Assembly (NCBI GenBank): GCA_029960045.1
Contig: JASCOV010000004.1
Location: forward strand, 186,001 to 250,000
Source: Flavobacteriaceae bacterium PS02293
GTDB lineage: Bacteria > Bacteroidota > Bacteroidia > Flavobacteriales > Weeksellaceae
Direction of reading: 5' to 3'
Length of the DNA: 64,000 nucleotides
The position numbers and the translations under genes were made by a program. Shown here piece by piece: positions 8,436 to 15,488 of the stretch. The first letter of the stretch is position 1, and each line of letters starts with the position of its first letter. Under the pieces are notes generated by a model. That model saw nothing but the letters and a program-made list of their open reading frames with translations. It made no database searches and was not told where the DNA came from.

Positions 8436-8790
8436 TTTTATTGCGGATACAAATTTTCTGATTTATATTCACGAAGGAAACAAAATACTAGAACCTTTTT
8501 TACAATATAATTTTGGTATTTCTTTTATCTCTGAAATTGAACTGCTCGGCTATAACGGAATAACAAAATCAGAAGAAATTAAATTGAAACAACTCATTAG
8601 TGACTGTTTTGAAATTGAATTGAATTCTAAAATTAAAGAGAAAACAATTGAGTTGAGAAGGAAATACTCCATTAAAGTACCAGATGCCATTATTGCTGCG
8701 AGTTCTTTAGTTTATGGAATTCCTATTGTAACAGCTGATAAAGGCTTTTCAAAAATTCAGGAATTGGATTTGATATTAATTGAAATCTAA
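8425..8790 (+). CDS. PIN-domain toxin (VapC-like ribonuclease)
   Basis: 121 residues, the usual size of a lone PIN domain. The acidic metal-binding set is visible: Asp8 in FIADTNFLIY, a Glu in SEIE (37/39), Asp87 in KVPDAIIAASS and Asp105 in TADKGF. Such proteins are Mg-dependent ribonucleases that often cut tRNA or rRNA and are held inactive by the partner encoded immediately upstream. The ATG at 8425 overlaps the antitoxin by 11 nt. A terminator follows at 8811. The target RNA cannot be predicted. Confidence 0.88.
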   Translation: MKIDFIADTNFLIYIHEGNKILEPFLQYNFGISFISEIELLGYNGITKSEEIKLKQLISDCFEIELNSKIKEKTIELRRKYSIKVPDAIIAASSLVYGIPIVTADKGFSKIQELDLILIEI

Positions 8791-8810
8791 AATAAAATAT
8801 TATTAAATTG

Positions 8811-8838
8811 AAAATCAGTCATTTGGCTGATTTTTTTT
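8811..8838 (+). terminator. Terminator of the toxin-antitoxin unit
   Basis: AAATCAG and CTGATTT stem, 8-nt loop, followed by eight T. Confidence 0.75.
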
Positions 8839-8895
8839 GTTTTGATGTAACAGAGTTCTTCTTTGATTTGTCTAATTTCAAGAATAACCTTTACT

Positions 8896-11310
8896 ATGAA
8901 AACTAAATTTTGCATTCTCGGATTGATTCTATTTTTCGGACAGATCTATGCTCAGAAAACAATTGCGTCTGATAGCATTTCCAGAAAAAAACTGCAGGCC
9001 GTTAAAAAGGATCAGACATTAAAAATAGATGGAATCTTGGATGATGAAATCTGGAAAAATATTCCTGTTGCGACCAATTTTGTAGAAAGACAGCCCAACA
9101 ACGGGAAACCACAGCCGGACAGTCTGAAAACCGAAGTCAAGTTTCTCTATGATGATACCGGCTTATACATAGCTGCACAAATGTATGACCCCGAACCTTC
9201 AAAAATTTTAAAGGAATTAACGGAAAGAGATAATATTTCTAATGACGATTTTTTCGGGATTATTATTAACGGATATAATGATCATCAGCAAAGCTTAGAA
9301 TTTATAGTCACAGCAGCTGGTGTCCAAATCGATGGAAAACTGACAACCGAGAATGAGGATATGTCTTGGAATGCGGTTTGGTACAGCGCAGTGAAAATCA
9401 ACGAAAAAGGCTGGGCAGTAGAAATGAAAATTCCTTTCTTTGAACTTCGTTTTCCTAAAAAAGATGCTCAGGAATTTGGTCTTAATATGATTAGGAAAAT
9501 AAAGAGAACCAACACGATGTACGACTGGAACCACGTGGACAATCAAAAAGGAAATTATACTTTATATGACGGAACTCTCAATGGTGTCGAAAATGTGAAA
9601 ACACCTACAAGACTTTCTTTCACGCCTTATTTTTCCACTTACGTCAATAGTTTTGATGGCAAAACGGAAATGAATGTGAACGGTGGAATGGATTTGAAAT
9701 ACGGAATTAATGACGCTTTCACCTTCGATATGACATTGGTTCCGGATTTTGGGCAGGCTAATTTTGATAATTCAATATTAAATTTAACACCATTTGAACA
9801 GCAATTTTCAGAACAACGATCGTTTTTTATGGAAGGGACAGAACTTTTCAGCAAAGGCGATATGTTCTATTCCAGAAGGGTAGGAGGCGAACCGTCAATC
9901 TATCCAACTGTTGGCGAAAATGAAACCGTAACGGAATATCCGGGAAAAGTGAAATTATTCAATGCTTTTAAAATTTCGGGAAGAACCAAGAAAGGTCTGG
10001 GAATCGGAATTTTCAATGGTGTAACGGAAAAAATGGAAGCTACAATTCAGAATAATGAAACCGGCGCAACCAGAAAAGAAACTGTAGAACCTTGGACCAA
10101 TTATAATGTTTTGGTTTTTGACCAGAGATTCGGTGGCAATTCATCCGTGACTTTTGTGAATACAAGTACAATGAGAATGGGCGATTTCCGTGATGCCAAC
10201 GCAACAGGATTGCTTTGGAATATTGCCAATAAAAAGAATACTTATAACTATTTCGGTAATTTCAAAGGAAGCTGGGTAAGAGATGGAGATACCAAATTTG
10301 GGAACAGAGGAAACCTCGGAATTGGAAAATATTCAGGTAAAAACCGTTTTGAAGTCATTGGAAATTACGTCAACAAAAATTGGGATATCAATGACCTTGG
10401 ATTTTCAACGAAGACCAATTATGCATCCTATTCAACTTGGTATGGTTACAGGATTTTGCAGCCGACTAAGAACTTTAATAATATCTTTCTGAATTTCAAT
10501 ATGAATTATGACCATCGTTTGGAACCATTTCTTTACAGCACTTTGAGATTCAATCATAACAATCAATTCACGACCAAGAATTTTCAGAATTTCGGAGGTG
10601 GAATCGAGTTCACGCCACTTGGGGAAAATGACATTTATGAGCCGAGAACATTCGGAAGACATTTAAAAGTTCCGGGCTATTTTGACAGCTGGATTTGGTT
10701 CGAAAGTGACAGCCGAAAAAAGCTTCAATACAATATCAATATTGATTATTACGCTTACGATGAAAAAGGTAGAAATAAAGTGATTCCATCATTATATCTT
10801 CGTTATCGAGCTTCCGATAAACTGAATTTAATTTGGCAATCCAATCCGGTTTTTAGTAATAATGAGATTGGTTTTGCGGGTAAAGATGGCGATCAGATTT
10901 ATATGGGAAGAAGACAGCGAAATACTTATGAAAATGCCATTACAGGGCAATATACTTTTAATAATAAAATGGCTCTGTCATTAGCTTTCCGTCATTATTT
11001 TTCTGATGTCACTTACAAACAATTTTATAGCCTAAATAACGATGGAAGTCTTAACGAGAATACAACCTACAATCCAAATCTTGCCGGAACTTACAATTCC
11101 TGGAATGTGGATTTGCGCTATTCCTGGTGGTTTGCGCCTGGAAGTCAGCTGACTTTGCTTTACAGAAATGCAACCAGCAATTATTTGGAAACATCCAGAA
11201 TGCGATTCAAAAATAATTTCGATCAGCTTTTTGATGCGCCGATGATTAATAATATTTCGTTAAGAATTACTTATTTCCTCGATTATAACAGAGTTAAGAA
11301 TTGGTTTTAA
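8896..11310 (+). CDS. DUF5916 protein with CBM9-like N-terminal domain
   Basis: 804 residues from the ATG at 8896, chosen because it starts a clean signal peptide (MKTKFCILGLILFF...IYAQ) while the earlier in-frame ATG at 8863 adds residues that are not signal-like. The N-terminal part (about 30-230; KIDGILDDEIWKN, FLYDDTGLYIAAQMYD, then WAVEMKIPFFELRF) fits the carbohydrate-binding family 9-like domain. The remainder (about 240-804) is rich in alternating aromatic strands (YFSTYVNSF, FRHYFSDVTY, final ITYFLDYNRVKNWF ending in Phe), consistent with the DUF5916 outer-membrane beta barrel. The function is not established; a surface role with glycans or proteins is possible. It is a single gene followed by repeat copy B. 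Confidence 0.8.
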   Translation: MKTKFCILGLILFFGQIYAQKTIASDSISRKKLQAVKKDQTLKIDGILDDEIWKNIPVATNFVERQPNNGKPQPDSLKTEVKFLYDDTGLYIAAQMYDPEPSKILKELTERDNISNDDFFGIIINGYNDHQQSLEFIVTAAGVQIDGKLTTENEDMSWNAVWYSAVKINEKGWAVEMKIPFFELRFPKKDAQEFGLNMIRKIKRTNTMYDWNHVDNQKGNYTLYDGTLNGVENVKTPTRLSFTPYFSTYVNSFDGKTEMNVNGGMDLKYGINDAFTFDMTLVPDFGQANFDNSILNLTPFEQQFSEQRSFFMEGTELFSKGDMFYSRRVGGEPSIYPTVGENETVTEYPGKVKLFNAFKISGRTKKGLGIGIFNGVTEKMEATIQNNETGATRKETVEPWTNYNVLVFDQRFGGNSSVTFVNTSTMRMGDFRDANATGLLWNIANKKNTYNYFGNFKGSWVRDGDTKFGNRGNLGIGKYSGKNRFEVIGNYVNKNWDINDLGFSTKTNYASYSTWYGYRILQPTKNFNNIFLNFNMNYDHRLEPFLYSTLRFNHNNQFTTKNFQNFGGGIEFTPLGENDIYEPRTFGRHLKVPGYFDSWIWFESDSRKKLQYNINIDYYAYDEKGRNKVIPSLYLRYRASDKLNLIWQSNPVFSNNEIGFAGKDGDQIYMGRRQRNTYENAITGQYTFNNKMALSLAFRHYFSDVTYKQFYSLNNDGSLNENTTYNPNLAGTYNSWNVDLRYSWWFAPGSQLTLLYRNATSNYLETSRMRFKNNFDQLFDAPMINNISLRITYFLDYNRVKNWF

Positions 11311-11327
11311 TATAGATTTAAAAATAA

Positions 11328-11435
11328 TTTGGGCAGCTTTATCCGCCTTCCACTCCCAATCTTTTTTGCAGGACGATTTCAGTTCAATAGAAACTGAGTA
11401 CAAGCAAAAAAGGATTTCCGTTCAAGTCGGGCTGC
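11328..11435 (+). repeat. Interspersed hairpin repeat, copy B
   Basis: 108 bp. TTTGGGCAGCTTTATCC at the left end, GGATTTCCGTTCAAGTCGG then GCTGC at the right. The arms are nearly identical to copy A while the central loop differs. As with copy A, a terminator-like hairpin follows within 15 bp. Confidence 0.85.
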
Positions 11436-11446
11436 AGATTCAAAAT

Positions 11447-11478
11447 AAAACCCATTTCAGCAATTTGAAATGGGTTTT
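11447..11478. terminator. Bidirectional terminator
   Basis: AAAACCCATTTCA and TGAAATGGGTTTT give a 13-bp stem between convergent genes. Confidence 0.8.
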
Positions 11479-11514
11479 GTATGCAGATGATAATTAGTAA
11501 TTCATCATTTATAA

Positions 11515-11796
11515 TTATAAAACGTCTCTTATTTCTTCATTCTTTTTAAAAGTCGCAGTTGCAAAAGGACAAAGCGGAATGATTTTCAGATTGTTTTCTC
11601 TTGCAAATTCTACAGCTTTATAGACCAACTCTTTTCCAACGCCCTTTCCATTGAATTCAGGTTCAACTTCTGTATGATCGATGATGAATTTGTCATCTCC
11701 AGCCCAAGAATAAGTCATTAGTCCGGCTTTTTTACCGTCAAAAGTAGCAACGAATTCGCCTTTTGTTTCTCTGTTATTTTGTTTTACTTCCAGCAT
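11515..11796 (-). CDS. GNAT N-acetyltransferase of the YjdJ type
   Basis: 93 residues, the small stand-alone GNAT fold of the YjdJ group. HTEVEPEFNGKGVGKELV carries the acetyl-CoA binding Q/RxxGxG/A-like loop, followed by AVEFARENNLKIIPLCPFA, a signature of this subgroup. Substrate unknown. It is the last gene of the five-gene minus-strand operon 13278-11515 and starts 4 nt after the OsmC gene. A second copy of the same family opens the operon at 12961; the two differ clearly, so this is not a recent duplication. Confidence 0.85.
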   Translation of the reverse strand: MLEVKQNNRETKGEFVATFDGKKAGLMTYSWAGDDKFIIDHTEVEPEFNGKGVGKELVYKAVEFARENNLKIIPLCPFATATFKKNEEIRDVL

Positions 11797-11800
11797 TTTA

Positions 11801-12196
11801 TTAGATTTTAGTAAGTACTTCTATATTATTTGTCAATATTTTATGAATAGGACAAGCGTCTGCGATTTTGAAAAGTTTGTCTTTCATTTCTTCGCTTACC
11901 TCAGTGTTTCCAAAATCTATGATTCTGCAAAACTGAGTATTTTTTGTCTGAGGAAAATTCTCAAGATCTACTTCTACATTAATTGTAGGTATGTCCCAGC
12001 CTTTTCTGTCGATATACATTCTTAAGGTTGCAGCTGTACAGCTTGCCAAAGAAGTAGCAAGTACTTCAAAAGGATTGAAGCCTTTGTTTCCACCGCCTTT
12101 GTTTACAGGTTCATCTGTAATCAGTTTATTTTCTCCTGCAATAACTTCCGTGTAATACTTTTCGGTTCCAAGAGTTGCTTTTACTTTTACAATCAT
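11801..12196 (-). CDS. OsmC family peroxidase
   Basis: 131 residues. OsmC/Ohr proteins reduce organic hydroperoxides with two cysteines; here Cys53 (in SLASCTAATLRMY) and Cys115 (in ADACPIHKIL) occupy the expected positions. The GFNPFEVLATSLASC segment is the central helix signature of the OsmC branch, and the KTNTQFCRI region adds a third Cys90. Cytosolic. It follows the YjdI gene with a 1-nt gap. Its company with a flavin reductase and a ferredoxin-like protein suggests a dedicated reductant supply, which is an inference from gene order only. Confidence 0.9.
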   Translation of the reverse strand: MIVKVKATLGTEKYYTEVIAGENKLITDEPVNKGGGNKGFNPFEVLATSLASCTAATLRMYIDRKGWDIPTINVEVDLENFPQTKNTQFCRIIDFGNTEVSEEMKDKLFKIADACPIHKILTNNIEVLTKI

Positions 12197-12197
12197 T

Positions 12198-12410
12198 TTA
12201 AGAATTTAATTTATAAGTCAAAGCACCAGACGGGCAATGTTCAATTTGATTTTTCAATTCTTCAGCAGTTGCATTTTCTGCTTTGATCCAAGGTCTGTCT
12301 TTTGGATTGTAAACTTTCGGAAGCATTTTCACACAGACTGCAGCATGAATACAGGTTTTTGGCTTCCATAGAATTGTGATTTCGCCAGCGTTATATTCGT
12401 GAGTTTCCAT
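12198..12410 (-). CDS. YjdI-like mono-cluster 4Fe-4S protein
   Basis: 70 residues matching the divergent mono-cluster ferredoxin family (Fer4_19/YjdI): KTCIHAAVCVKMLP with Cys20 and Cys26, RPWIKAENA, and EHCPSGALTY with Cys59. Only three cysteines lie in the signature, so the fourth cluster ligand may be His22 or another residue; the family is known for this unusual pattern. It overlaps the flavin reductase by 1 nt and precedes OsmC. In E. coli the homologues yjdI and yjdJ also sit together, which supports a functional tie with the acetyltransferases here. Confidence 0.88.
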   Translation of the reverse strand: METHEYNAGEITILWKPKTCIHAAVCVKMLPKVYNPKDRPWIKAENATAEELKNQIEHCPSGALTYKLNS

Positions 12411-12937
12411 TAGATCTGATTTTTGAAGTTTTCAATTTTTGAATTAATTGTCTTTAATAATTCCGGTTCTACAATTCCATTTTCTAAATCAAAATTTTCA
12501 TAAAACTTAGGAAGAGAAAAAGTCTCTTTGATATCAGCTCCAAATTGCGGAAAGAATTTGGATGCTTCTGCCATTACATTTCCACCACCGTAACCGCCTG
12601 GTGAAGTTGTCATCAGAAACATTGGCTTGGCCTGAAAAACTTTGACATTGATTCTGGAAGCCCAGTCAAAAATATTTTTGAAAGCGGCGCTGTAAGATCG
12701 GTTGTTTTCTGCTAAAGAACAAATGATGATATCAGATTCTTCTATGTTTTTAAGGAATTTATGAGCTTCTTCCGGAAAGCCTTTTTTCTCAAGATCTACC
12801 GAGAAAACGGGCATTAGATAATCATTAAGATCAATCAGATTGATGTCTTCATTCGGAAAACTTTTAAGAACAAATTTTACCAATTCTTTATTAATGGAAG
12901 TGGAAGAATTGCTTCCTGCAAATGCAAATATTTTCAT
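12410..12937 (-). CDS. NADPH-dependent FMN reductase
   Basis: 175-residue flavodoxin-fold protein of the NADPH-dependent FMN reductase family. The FMN phosphate loop is FAGSNSSTSINKELV (about 5-19); CSLAENNRSYSAAFKNIFDW is the second signature, and LMTTSPGGYGGGNVM holds the flavin ring loop. It probably passes electrons from NADPH to flavin and then to a partner, or reduces quinones or azo compounds. Overlaps the downstream YjdI gene by one base, a sign of tight co-expression. Confidence 0.88.
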   Translation of the reverse strand: MKIFAFAGSNSSTSINKELVKFVLKSFPNEDINLIDLNDYLMPVFSVDLEKKGFPEEAHKFLKNIEESDIIICSLAENNRSYSAAFKNIFDWASRINVKVFQAKPMFLMTTSPGGYGGGNVMAEASKFFPQFGADIKETFSLPKFYENFDLENGIVEPELLKTINSKIENFKNQI

Positions 12938-12960
12938 AGTTTGATTTTATACTTATGATT

Positions 12961-13278
12961 TTATAGTTTATCGTAAGCACCAAATTTCTCATCCACAATT
13001 GTTTTCCATTCCGGATGTTTTTTGATGAATGCAAAAACGTAAGGACAGAATGGTAATAGCTTTTTACCACTTTCTTTGATGAATTCCAATGTTTTTTCTA
13101 CAACCGCAGCCGCAGCGCCTGTTCCTGTCAATTCTGGTTCAGCTTCTGTATGTACCAAAGCTATTTGGTTATCTGTTTCTCCGAAATTAATAAAAGCAAA
13201 ATAACCATTGATTTCTATTTCAAAACGTTTTTTGGAGTCGTTTTTTACAAGCGGAATAGATTCGAATTCTGTTTTCAT
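12961..13278 (-). CDS. GNAT N-acetyltransferase of the YjdJ type (second copy)
   Basis: 105 residues, same subgroup as the protein at 11515: VHTEAEPELTGTGAAAAVVEKTLEFI followed by KKLLPFCPYVFAFIKKHPEW, the full YjdJ C-terminal signature. The acetyl-CoA loop reads TGTGAA, a bit degenerate relative to GKGVGK in the other copy. It is the first gene of the operon (13278-11515), 23 bp before the flavin reductase. No clear -7 box could be picked upstream. Confidence 0.85.
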   Translation of the reverse strand: MKTEFESIPLVKNDSKKRFEIEINGYFAFINFGETDNQIALVHTEAEPELTGTGAAAAVVEKTLEFIKESGKKLLPFCPYVFAFIKKHPEWKTIVDEKFGAYDKL

Positions 13279-13387
13279 ATTTTATTTTTTTAAAGTTAGC
13301 AATTATTTATTTTTCAAAATTAGAAAAAGTGTGAACGCTGGAAATTGATGTAGGATATTTTCGTTTGATGATGAATTTTAAACAAAA

Positions 13388-13412
13388 AAATCCTGTGAAA
13401 AAATCACAGGAT
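13388..13412 (-). terminator. Terminator of the 13500 gene
   Basis: ATCCTGTGA and TCACAGGAT stem; on the minus strand a run of seven T follows. Confidence 0.75.
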
Positions 13413-13499
13413 CTGGAAAGGTTAAGTTTCCTTATGGATAAATTGATTTTGGCTTAGTCTTTAAAATATGAATTTTAAACTCTTATTTCTGATTGATTA

Positions 13500-13964
13500 T
13501 TAATATAATGTTTCACTTTTGAAACGTGAAGAAGCTATAAATTCTGATATTTTTCTAAATTTCTCATTTTGATTTTCCGGAAGCCTTCCAAGTCTGTAAT
13601 AGAAATTACGAATGCCTTTTCTTGATATAATACTTATCACGAGAATATAATTGATAACACCTTTTTCTGCTTTTAAGGAAATAACTTTTTGTATTGGTAC
13701 TTCCAAAACTGGCTGATGAACTTTGGAAAGAGGATGTCTGTATTTTATTGTAAAAATGTGTTCTGAGGCTTCCATAGAAAATATCTTTAATGTTATGATC
13801 CTCCATAAAGAAAATGCAAAAACGACTAAAAATAAACTATATAAAAGTATAGGAGAGATGGCAAATATTTTTTTTGCCACTATAAGAAACATGATATCCA
13901 ATAAAATAATAAAGAAAAATAGATACAGCGATATTGCAACTTCTTTTCGGTTATTTATTTTCAT
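13500..13964 (-). CDS. Two-TM membrane protein, PH-like C-terminal part
   Basis: 154 residues of unrecognised family. Two TM helices (about 11-29 and 36-56) are followed by a cytoplasmic part of short beta strands (FTIKYRHPLSK, VLEVPIQKVISLKAEKG, NYILVISIISRKG), which looks like the PH-like/YdbS type of membrane-attached domain; this is a weak structural guess. The start codon sits directly behind an AAAAACACAA motif that recurs through the repeat array upstream (13975-14711), so the array is the probable leader or promoter region of this gene. A terminator follows at 13388. Confidence 0.65.
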   Translation of the reverse strand: MKINNRKEVAISLYLFFFIILLDIMFLIVAKKIFAISPILLYSLFLVVFAFSLWRIITLKIFSMEASEHIFTIKYRHPLSKVHQPVLEVPIQKVISLKAEKGVINYILVISIISRKGIRNFYYRLGRLPENQNEKFRKISEFIASSRFKSETLY

Positions 13965-13969
13965 TTTGT

Positions 13970-14711
13970 TGTTTGTGTTTTTAAATATCTAAATTACAAA
14001 GTTTTACAACCCTGTAATCTGATTTTATTTGTGTTTTTAATTTTTTGATGATTGTAAATCATCTTTTGTGTTTTTAGAATTTTGTTTTTTTAAGTATCTT
14101 TTACAGAGTCCCAAGACTCTGTAAATTTGATACTTATTTCATCTTTTTGTGTTTTTTAAATGTCTTTGGCTTGTGTTTTTTGCCCTTTTGCATCTTTTAA
14201 GATGCTTGTTCATCATTGTGTTTTTGGAACTTTTATTTGTGTTTTTGCCCTTTTTTGCATCGCTTACTCCATTTTTCAACTTTGTAATTTGAAGCTTGAT
14301 CCCTCATTTGTGATTTTAGAATCTTTTTTTGTTTGTGTTTTTGCCCTTTTTTGCTTCTTTTTACATCATTTCACAATTTTGTAATTTGAAGCTTGATTCC
14401 TCATTTGTGATTTTAGAATCTTTTTTTGTTTGTGTTTTTGCCCTTTTTTGCTTCTTTTTACATCATTTCACAATTTTGTAATTTGAAGCTTGATTCCTCA
14501 TTTGTGATTTTAGAATCTTTTTTTGTTTGTGTTTTTGCCCTTTTAAGCATCTCTTACATTATTTTAAAATTTTGTAGTTTGATACCTAATTCATCATTTG
14601 TTTTTTTAAGATATTCGATTATTACGGTTTCATCATTTACGTTTTCAGAATCCAGATTTAAATTTTGTTTTTCTTGTGTTTTTATATTGTCGATTATCTT
14701 GGTACAAAAAT
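13970..14711 (-). repeat. A-rich (minus strand) repeat array with 97-bp tandem units
   Basis: No convincing gene between 13965 and 14780. The plus strand is extremely T-rich and A-poor. The motif GTGTTTTT (AAAAACAC on the minus strand) recurs at 13975, 14031, 14068, 14149, 14173, 14218, 14239, 14335, 14432, 14529 and 14676. Between about 14235 and 14530 the spacing is 96-97 bp and the units are almost identical (14331-14427 and 14428-14524 differ little or not at all); outside this core the units are diverged. Hairpins lie between many of the motifs. Because 97 is not a multiple of 3, open frames through it shift in each unit and are not credible proteins. A TATTTTTG box at 14704-14711 (minus) could start transcription through the array toward the 13500 gene. 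Confidence 0.85.
14091..14136. other. Strong nested hairpin in the repeat array
   Basis: An inner perfect 11-bp stem (TTTACAGAGTC / GACTCTGTAAA, loop CCAA) is enclosed by an outer 8-bp stem (TAAGTATC / GATACTTA) with a small asymmetric internal loop. No U-run follows immediately on either strand, so it is not a typical terminator. Confidence 0.7.
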
Positions 14712-14780
14712 ACCAACATCCTCAATATGATTGTTTTAAATGATTTAGATATATATCGCTGAGCTTGTAGATATTTATCT

Positions 14781-14812
14781 ACAAAAAAGGCTGATTTTTG
14801 AAAATCAGCCTT
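14781..14812 (-). terminator. Terminator of the LuxR-type two-component operon
   Basis: AAGGCTGATTTT and AAAATCAGCCTT form a 12-bp stem with a 2-nt loop; on the minus strand TTTTTT follows. Confidence 0.85.
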
Positions 14813-14846
14813 AGTTATTGGGGTAATATAGTTTTTATGAGAATAA

Positions 14847-15488
14847 TTAATAATGATCTTTCATCAGCTCTACAAGCTCTACAATGTTTTCGATATGAAG
14901 TTTGTCGAATATTCTCTTCTTGAGTGTACTTACCGTATTTTGTTTGATATCCAGTTTGTTAGCGATTTCTAAGTTTCCTAAACCTTCTGCGTACATCTCT
15001 GCAATTTCTAATTCTCGTTCTGTTAATGAGAAAAGAGGATTGATCAGTTTACGGTTTCGGAAAGAATTTACCAGTAATGCTTGAGTTGTAGGAGAAATAT
15101 ATTCTCCTTCATCTATCATTTTTAAAATAGCTTTTTTGACATCTTCTTCTTCGCTCAGCTTGCTCAGGAAACCGTTTGCACCTGCATTGATGAACTTTAG
15201 AGATTGCGTGTTTTCATCAATTCCGGAAAATATCAGGATTTTGATTTCAGGTCTTATAGTTTTAATTTCTGATAAAATTGACAAACTGTTTCCATCCGGA
15301 AAATGGGCATCTATGATAGCGATGTCTACTGGATTTGCTTTTACAGCTTCCAATACCTTATTTAGAGTAGATGCGTGGATGATTTCACATTCCAAATCCA
15401 TATCTTCTAAAAGAAATACAATGCCATGCCTTATAAGACTATGGTCGTCTGCCAGTAAAAAAGTTATCGATTTATCTAATTGACTCAT
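14847..15488 (-). CDS. LuxR/NarL-family response regulator
   Basis: 213 residues. Receiver domain with Asp14/Asp15, phosphoacceptor Asp60 (IIDAHFPDG) and switch Ser/Lys residues (FSGIDE, LSKLSEEEDV), then a C-terminal GerE helix-turn-helix (about 150-205; LTERELEIAEMYAEGLGNLEIANKLDIKQNTVSTLKKRI), the NarL/FixJ type. Its start overlaps the end of the kinase gene by 4 nt (ATGA), so the pair is translationally coupled. Targets are unknown; the repeat array downstream is separated by a strong terminator. Confidence 0.92.
   Translation of the reverse strand: MSQLDKSITFLLADDHSLIRHGIVFLLEDMDLECEIIHASTLNKVLEAVKANPVDIAIIDAHFPDGNSLSILSEIKTIRPEIKILIFSGIDENTQSLKFINAGANGFLSKLSEEEDVKKAILKMIDEGEYISPTTQALLVNSFRNRKLINPLFSLTERELEIAEMYAEGLGNLEIANKLDIKQNTVSTLKKRIFDKLHIENIVELVELMKDHY

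Noticed and set aside
14235..14530. Possible CRISPR array
   Set aside because: The 97-bp units are repeated whole, with no unique spacers between short repeats, and no cas genes are near.
14160..14743. Plus-strand frames of 74 and 105 codons in the repeat array
   Set aside because: They are Phe/Ser-rich translations of a T-rich tandem repeat whose 97-bp period breaks the frame between units.
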